From positions 1 through 48,136 of the forward strand of contig JAUYOW010000010.1 of the NCBI GenBank assembly GCA_030697825.1: a stretch of 48,136 nucleotides of DNA, read 5' to 3'. The DNA comes from Gemmatimonadales bacterium. GTDB taxonomy: Bacteria > Gemmatimonadota > Gemmatimonadetes > Gemmatimonadales > JACORV01. The notes beneath the pieces were generated by a model. The model made no database searches, was not told where the DNA came from, and saw nothing but the letters and a program-made list of their open reading frames with translations. Of this stretch, positions 43,195 through 48,136 are shown piece by piece (within the stretch, counting starts at the first letter, position 1; each line of letters starts with the position of its first letter). Position numbers and translations under genes: made by a program.

Positions 43195-43291
43195 TGGCGG
43201 GAGCGTGTGGGAATCGAACCCACCAAGGCTCGCGTAGCGAGCCCCAGGCAGTTTTGAAGACTGCTCAGACCACCAGGCCCGATCCGCCCCC
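43195..43291 (-). tRNA. selC: tRNA-Sec (selenocysteine, anticodon TCA)
   Basis: 97 nt including an encoded CCA. Anticodon loop CTTCAAA gives TCA, which reads UGA. The variable arm is long, with a perfect stem GGCTCGC/GCGAGCC, and the D arm is long with a TGGT loop, both typical of bacterial tRNA-Sec. The acceptor pairs 7 bp (one G-U) and has a G-A opposition at the eighth position. A suppressor tRNA is less likely given the long variable arm. selA, selB and selD are not in the window. Confidence 0.9.
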
Positions 43292-43345
43292 GTAGTCAGA
43301 TGGCACAGGCGCGCAGGCGCACCGGCGGCCCGTTGCGTTGCCGCG

Positions 43346-43729
43346 CTACACCAGCGCTACGACGTCGATCTCGACCAGCACGTTCTTCGGCAGCGTCTTC
43401 ACCGCCACCGTCGAGCGCGCCGGACGGTGGTCGCCGAACCAGCGCTCATAGACCTCGTTCATTCTGGCGAAGTCGTCTATCGTCGCGAGGAAGCACGTCG
43501 TCTTCACGACCCGTGAAAGCGACGAGCCCGCAGCCTTCAGGATCGCGTCCAGGTTCTTCATCACGCGCTCGGTCTGTGCCGTCACGCCGCCCGGCACGAC
43601 CTCCATGGTCGCCGGGTCGAGCGCGATCTGGCCCGCCGTGTATAGAAAGCCGTTCGCGATCACGCCCTGGCTGTACGGGCCGATGGCCTTGGGGGCCGAG
43701 TCAGTCGCAATGAAGCGCAGGTCGCTCAC
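43346..43729 (-). CDS. ridA: RidA-family enamine/imine deaminase
   Basis: A 127-residue protein of the YjgF/YER057c/UK114 family. Signature: APKAIGPYSQGV at the N terminus, GQIALDP, the conserved Arg of RPARSTVAVKTLPKNVLVEIDVVALV. It hydrolyses reactive 2-aminoacrylate-type intermediates. GTG start sharing a base with the fhs stop (TAGTG), so coupled to it. Confidence 0.94.
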   Translation of the reverse strand: MSDLRFIATDSAPKAIGPYSQGVIANGFLYTAGQIALDPATMEVVPGGVTAQTERVMKNLDAILKAAGSSLSRVVKTTCFLATIDDFARMNEVYERWFGDHRPARSTVAVKTLPKNVLVEIDVVALV

Positions 43730-45399
43730 TAGAACAGTCCCTCGATCGTGCCGTCGGGCAGCATGCGGATCCGCTCGGCCGCCGGCGACTTGGAGAGCCC
43801 CGGCATGGTCATTATGTCTCCCGCGAGCGCGACCACGAACCCAGCGCCGGCGGACGCGTAAACGTCGCGCACCGTGATCCTGAAACCGGTCGGCCGGTTG
43901 AGCTTCGACGCGTCATCGCTGAACGAATACTGCGTCTTGGCCATGCACACCGGCGTGCGGCCCAGCCCCATCGCCTCGAGTTGCTCGATGTTCCGGCTCG
44001 CGGTGGCGGAGAAGTGGACGCCGTCGGCGCCGTAGATCTCGCGGGCCACGATGTCGATCTTCTCCTTGATGGGCTTGTTGGCGTCGTACAGCGGCTTGAA
44101 CGCGGCCTGCTTCTCGTCCAGCACGTTCAGCACGGCCTCGGCCAGCGCGAGCCCGCCCTCACCGCCCTTCGCCCACACGTCCGACAAGGCCAGCGTAACG
44201 CCGAGGGCCTTGGCCATCTCGGTCACGCGGGCAAGCTCCTCGTCCGAGTCGGTGATGAAGCGATTGAGCGCGACTATGGGCGGCACCCCGAACTTGCGCA
44301 CGTTCTCGACGTGCTTGGCCAGGTTGGCGAAACCCGCTTCGACCTTAGCGACGTCCGGAGTGCCGAGGCTCTTCTTGTCGGCGCCTCCGTGCATCTTGAG
44401 CGCGCGCACAGTGGCGACGATGACCGCGGCTTCGGGTTCGAGTCCCGCCACCCGGCACTTGATGTCGAAGAACTTCTCGGCGCCCAGGTCCGCGCCGAAG
44501 CCGGCTTCGGTGATCACCAGATCGCCCAGCCGGAGCGCGAGCTTGGTCGAGACCACCGTGTTGCACCCGTGCGCGATGTTCGCGAACGGGCCGCCGTGCA
44601 CGAACGCGGGCCCGCCCTCGAGGGTCTGCACCAGGTTCGGCAGCAGTGCGTCCTTGAGGAGCAGCGCCATCGACCCCGAAGCCTTGAGGTCCGCGGCGCG
44701 GATGGGCGTCCGCTCGTGGGTGGTCCCCACGATGATGCGCGCCAGCCGGTCCTCGAGGTCCTCGCGGCTGGTAGCCAGGCAGAGGATGGCCATGATCTCG
44801 CTGGCCGGCGTGATGACGAAGCGGTCCTCGCGCGCCGGCCCGCTCGACGACGCGCCCACGCCCACGATGACCGTGCGCAGCGCGCGGTCGTTCATGTCCA
44901 TGGTGCGCGGCCACGTGACGCGGCGCAGCGCCAAATGCGCGGTGTTCCCCTGGTAGATGTGGTTGTCCAGCATCGCCGAGAGGAGGTTGTGCGCCGAGGA
45001 GATGGCGTGGAAGTCACCGGTGAAGTGGAGGTTGATGTCCTCCATCGGCACCACCTGCGCGTACCCTCCGCCGGCGGCGCCGCCCTTCACGCCGAACACC
45101 GGCCCGAGGCTCGGCTCGCGCAGGCACACCACGGCGTTCTTGCCCAGCCGGCGCAGCGCCTGCGCCAGCCCGACCGAGACGGTGGACTTCCCTTCCCCCG
45201 CGGCGGTCGGCGTGATGCCCGTGACGAGGACGAGCCGGCCCTTGGGCTTCCGGGACTCGAGCGCGCTGAGGGCGATCTTCGCCTTGTGCTTGCCGTAGAG
45301 GATGAGCTCATCGTCGCCGAGACCGAGGTCCCCGGCGACGTCGGCGATGGGCCGCAGCTTGGCGGCTTGGGCGATGGCGATATCGGAAGGAACGGTCAT
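43729..45399 (-). CDS. fhs: formate-tetrahydrofolate ligase
   Basis: A 556-residue enzyme making 10-formyl-THF from formate, THF and ATP. P-loop [14 protein letters not shown] near residue 65, [39 protein letters not shown], and [21 protein letters not shown]-like region. Length is normal. One-carbon gene next to RidA and a TatD nuclease. ATG 45399. Confidence 0.97.
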   Translation of the reverse strand: [556 protein letters not shown]

Positions 45400-45420
45400 G
45401 GGGTCTGGTGACGGTTTGAG

Positions 45421-46248
45421 TTAAGGGAGCGGGGAGCGGGGAGCGGTACCATCCGTGCGCACCGCAGGTACGGCTCCCGGCTCCCGGCTCGGCAATTTGA
45501 ACAACCTTCTCGCGTTCTCACCCGTCAGCTCGGCGATCCGCTCCGGAGTCGTGCCGCGGATCTCGGCCAACCGCTTCGCCGTGGCCGGCAGGAACCCCGG
45601 CTCGTTGCGCTTCCCGCGGTACGGCACGGGCGCGAGATAGGGCGCGTCGGTCTCGATGAGCAGCCGGTCGTCCGGCACCCGCTCGACCGCCCACGCCGCG
45701 TCCCACTTCCGGAAGGTGATCATGCCGCTCCAGGACACCAACAGGCCGCGCGCGAGCGCCGCGTCCAGAACGGCCGGGCCGGAGCTGAAGCAGTGCAGCA
45801 CGCCGGTCAGGCCGGCCGGCGCTTCGGAGAGGAGGCGCGCCGTGTCCTCGTCCGCCTCGCGCGAATGGATGATCGCCGGCTTCCCGCGCTCGGCCGCCTG
45901 CCCGAGGTGCCACGCGAACGCCTCACGTTGCCGATCCCGCGGTGAGTGGTCGTAATGGTAGTCCAGCCCCGTCTCACCTACGGCGACCACTGCCGGATCG
46001 CTGAACAACCGTTCCAGCTCGAGCGCTGACGCGGGCTCGAATTCCGAGGCTTGGTGAGGGTGAATGCCCGCCGTCGCGGCGAGCCCTTCCCCGCTCCGGC
46101 TGATCGCGACGGCCGCATCCGAAGCTGCGACGGTATCCGCCACCACGATGATGACGCCCACACCCGCCGCCCGCGCCCGCTCCACCACCTCCACGCGATC
46201 CGCGTCGAATGCGGCGTCGCCGAGGTGGCAGTGCGAGTCGACGAGCAA
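45421..46248 (-). CDS. tatD: TatD-family metal-dependent DNase, tail encoded by a repeat
   Basis: A 275-residue amidohydrolase-fold nuclease: LVDSHCHLGDAAF, ETGLDYHYDHSPRDRQREAF, IIHSREADEDTARLL, GVLHCFSSG, IETDAPYLAPVPYRGKRNEP. Starts with TTG 46248, the only good in-frame codon before VDSHCHL. A normal TatD would end near NARRLFKLP; here about 22 extra residues come from the palindromic repeat at 45425-45492. The stop lies just beyond the repeat. Confidence 0.9.
   Translation of the reverse strand: MLVDSHCHLGDAAFDADRVEVVERARAAGVGVIIVVADTVAASDAAVAISRSGEGLAATAGIHPHQASEFEPASALELERLFSDPAVVAVGETGLDYHYDHSPRDRQREAFAWHLGQAAERGKPAIIHSREADEDTARLLSEAPAGLTGVLHCFSSGPAVLDAALARGLLVSWSGMITFRKWDAAWAVERVPDDRLLIETDAPYLAPVPYRGKRNEPGFLPATAKRLAEIRGTTPERIAELTGENARRLFKLPSREPGAVPAVRTDGTAPRSPLP
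45425..45492. repeat. palindromic dispersed repeat, copy 2 (3' end of tatD)
   Basis: Left arm GGGAGCGGGGAGCGGG... (45425-45450) and a right arm with GGTACGGCTCCCGGCTCCCGG (45467-45492) that is its imperfect inverse. Loop contains GCGCACCGC. Same family as 20974-21061. Confidence 0.85.
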
Positions 46249-46254
46249 CGGCGG

Positions 46255-47235
46255 CTAGACGACCGGCACGCTGCTAGGCGTCCCGGCTGGCGCGACCGTC
46301 GCCTTCACTCCGCGGGCCCCCTCACCCGGCCACCGCTTCTCGATCGCCAGCAGGATGGGCGAGGCGATGTAGATCGAGGAGAAAGTGCCGGTGAAGATGC
46401 CGAACGCCATCACCCACGCGAACGGCCGGAGTACCTCGCCCGCGAAGATGAGAAGCGCGAGCGTGGTCGCGATGGTCATCCCATGCGTGAGCACGCTTCT
46501 CGGCAGGGTCTCGTTGATGCTGCGGTTCAGGATCCCCTGGAGGTCGTCCCGCTTGTACTTGTGCAGGTTCTCGCGCACCCGGTCAAAGATGATGATGGTG
46601 TCATTCAGGGAGTAGCCGACCACCGCCAGGAGGGCCGCGACCACGACGAGCGAGACCTCGAGGTGCATGTACGAGATGAACGCCATCGTGGTGATGATAT
46701 CGTGCGCGGTGGCTACCACAGCGGCGACGCCGAACCGGAACTCGAACCGGAACGCCAGATAGACCAGGGTCGCGAGGAACGACAGGAGGATCGCGACCAG
46801 CGCCTTCTGCCGCAGTTCGCCGCCCACCTTGGGGCCCACCGCCTCGACCCGCTGCACGGTGTACGCGTCGGCGCCGAATGCCCGGGTGAGCGCGCCGGTG
46901 ACCTGAGCGGCCGTGCGCTGGGCCTCGTCCTGCGTCGTGGTGTCGGCCATCGAGGCGAGCCGGGCGCGGATCACGAACTCCTGCCCCGTCCCGAAGCTCT
47001 GGATCTCGGCGCCGCGCACTCCGCCTCGGACGAGCGCCGAGCGGAGGTCTCCGACGCTCTGCTGTTGCTTCACCAAGACCTGCACCAGCGTGCCGCCCGT
47101 GAACTCGATGCTGTAGTTGAGCCCGCGGACGGTGAGCAGGAGCATGCCCGGTATTACGATGGCCGCGGTGATCCCGTAGGCCCACTTGCGCAGGCCGATG
47201 AAATCGTAGTTGGCGTTGGCGAAGATGCGGATCAT
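46255..47235 (-). CDS. secF: protein-export membrane protein SecF
   Basis: A 326-residue membrane protein with six helices. N-terminal FANANYDFIGLRKWAY, the periplasmic domain with YSIEFTGGTLVQV, then SLNDTIIIFDRVRENL and a C-terminal ASPILLAIEKRWPG. It partners SecD to use proton motive force in Sec export. Start ATG 47235 overlaps the secD stop (ATGA). Confidence 0.97.
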   Translation of the reverse strand: MIRIFANANYDFIGLRKWAYGITAAIVIPGMLLLTVRGLNYSIEFTGGTLVQVLVKQQQSVGDLRSALVRGGVRGAEIQSFGTGQEFVIRARLASMADTTTQDEAQRTAAQVTGALTRAFGADAYTVQRVEAVGPKVGGELRQKALVAILLSFLATLVYLAFRFEFRFGVAAVVATAHDIITTMAFISYMHLEVSLVVVAALLAVVGYSLNDTIIIFDRVRENLHKYKRDDLQGILNRSINETLPRSVLTHGMTIATTLALLIFAGEVLRPFAWVMAFGIFTGTFSSIYIASPILLAIEKRWPGEGARGVKATVAPAGTPSSVPVV

Positions 47236-48136
47236 CAGATGCTCACGGTCTGGAGACCGGGCCGGCGCTCCAGCCAGATCATGAAGAAGGTGCGGGTCAC
47301 GAAGATGGCGGTGACCATCGATGCGATGATGCCCAGGATCAGCGTCACCGCGAAGCCCTTCACCGGACCGGTGCCGAACTGGAACAGGAACGCCGCGGTG
47401 AGGATCGTCGTGACGTTCGAGTCCACGATGGCGTTCATCGCCATGCGGAACCCCGCGTCGATGGCGAGGCGCAACGACTTGCCGAGCGCCAGCTCCTCGC
47501 GGATGCGCTCGAATATCAGCACGTTGTCGTCCACCGCGATGCCGATGGAGAGCACGAAGCCCGCCACACCCGGCAGCGTCAGAGTAGCGTCGAGCGCCGC
47601 GAGCGCGCCCAGGGTGAAGAGCACGTACAGGCCCAGGGCGAGGACCGCCAGGGCGCCGGAGATGCGGTAGTAGCCGATCATGATCACGATCACGAGGGCG
47701 ACTCCGATGATGCCGGCCAAGACGCCCTTGTTGACGGAGTCCTCGCCGAGGGTGGCGCCCACGGTGCGCTCCTCCACGATCTGGAGCGGCGCCGGGAGCG
47801 AGCCCGCCTTGAGCACGAGGGCCAGGTCCTGGGCGTCCTGGAGGTTCGAGCTGCCAAGCTCGATCTGCCCGCGACTCGCGATCTGGCCGCGGATGACCGG
47901 CGGCTGGCTCTGCACCTTCTGGTCGAGCACGATCGCCATGTAGTCGCCGATGTGGCGGCCGGTCTCACGCTCGAAGATGCGCCCGCCGCGGCGTGACAGC
48001 TGGAAATCCACCACGGCGCCGCTGGTGAGCTGGTCGATCCTGGCCTGTGCGTTGGTGAGATACCCGCCGGTCATGATAGGCCGCTCCACCAGCGCGTAGA
48101 CGGGCCGGAAGGCGCGCGCGCCGCGGGAGAGCGGCT
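47235..48136 (-). CDS. secD: protein-export membrane protein SecD (C-terminal part, 5' end outside window)
   Basis: About 300 residues of SecD, open at the window's right edge. Visible are the end of the periplasmic P1 domain (VVDFQLSRRGGRIFE, DQKVQSQPPVIRG) and the membrane bundle with GIAVDDNVLIFERIREEL. The usual motif is AVDANVLIFERI; here the Ala is Asp. Transcribed with secF. Confidence 0.95.
   Translation of the reverse strand, partial: PLSRGARAFRPVYALVERPIMTGGYLTNAQARIDQLTSGAVVDFQLSRRGGRIFERETGRHIGDYMAIVLDQKVQSQPPVIRGQIASRGQIELGSSNLQDAQDLALVLKAGSLPAPLQIVEERTVGATLGEDSVNKGVLAGIIGVALVIVIMIGYYRISGALAVLALGLYVLFTLGALAALDATLTLPGVAGFVLSIGIAVDDNVLIFERIREELALGKSLRLAIDAGFRMAMNAIVDSNVTTILTAAFLFQFGTGPVKGFAVTLILGIIASMVTAIFVTRTFFMIWLERRPGLQTVSI

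Overview
The window is about 48 kb of GC-rich chromosome from a diderm (LPS-bearing) bacterium. The partial 16S rRNA gene at the left edge and the gene families (LptE, RfaE2, a UDP-diacylglucosamine hydrolase, long-leader Ser/Thr kinase, DUF4292- and DUF5683-like proteins, a peptidase-MA/PD40/beta-barrel fusion) suggest Gemmatimonadota. That placement is inference from recalled family patterns; no search was run.

Layout. 1-943: 5' part of a 16S gene on the minus strand with its leader and promoter, and tRNA-Arg(TCT). 1.0-4.7 kb: a Ser/Thr kinase, a secreted metallo-beta-lactamase-fold hydrolase and a cobalamin-binding-type radical SAM protein. 4.8-10.7 kb: an accessory zone of unknown small lipoproteins and membrane proteins mixed with broken genes (a truncated paralog, a pilin-like remnant, IS481 and IS110 remnants) and an intergenic cluster of inverted repeats. 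10.9-23.2 kb: tRNA-Pro, then a long run of minus-strand genes with overlapping or touching ends. Its promoter-proximal part is a minimal bacterial microcompartment (BMC) module: two hexameric shell proteins, an acylating aldehyde dehydrogenase with a C-terminal encapsulation peptide, a PduL phosphotransacylase with an N-terminal one, and a hotdog thioesterase. It continues into a HEAT-cyclophilin protein, a metalloprotease/beta-propeller/beta-barrel giant, lipoproteins including LptE, RfaE2, RNase PH and RdgB. 23.3-28.0 kb: an LpxH-like hydrolase and a TRAP transporter operon (TatT, DctP, fused DctQM) bounded by a 48-bp imperfect direct repeat. 28.1-30.3 kb: MurI, a DUF5683-like protein and a diacylglycerol kinase-like protein.

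30.5-42.9 kb is a complete nitrate-respiration island on the minus strand, in transcription order: Fe-S-type Rrf2 regulator, membrane-anchored diheme cytochrome c, NarG, NarH, NarJ, NarI, two NarK-type transporters and an outer-membrane porin. It covers regulation, electron delivery, catalysis, nitrate/nitrite exchange and probably outer-membrane passage. 43.0-43.3 kb holds an IS3 OrfA remnant and a selenocysteine tRNA with anticodon TCA. 43.3-48.1 kb: RidA, formate-tetrahydrofolate ligase, TatD, SecF and partial SecD.

Most notable are the minimal BMC module with no shell vertex protein or signature enzyme in view; a palindromic dispersed repeat lying in-frame inside the BMC aldehyde dehydrogenase, just before its encapsulation peptide, with a second copy encoding the tail of TatD; a NarK with an inserted soluble domain and a Cys-rich tail; a tRNA-Sec with no selenoprotein nearby; and a 4-kb TRAP module flanked by direct repeats.
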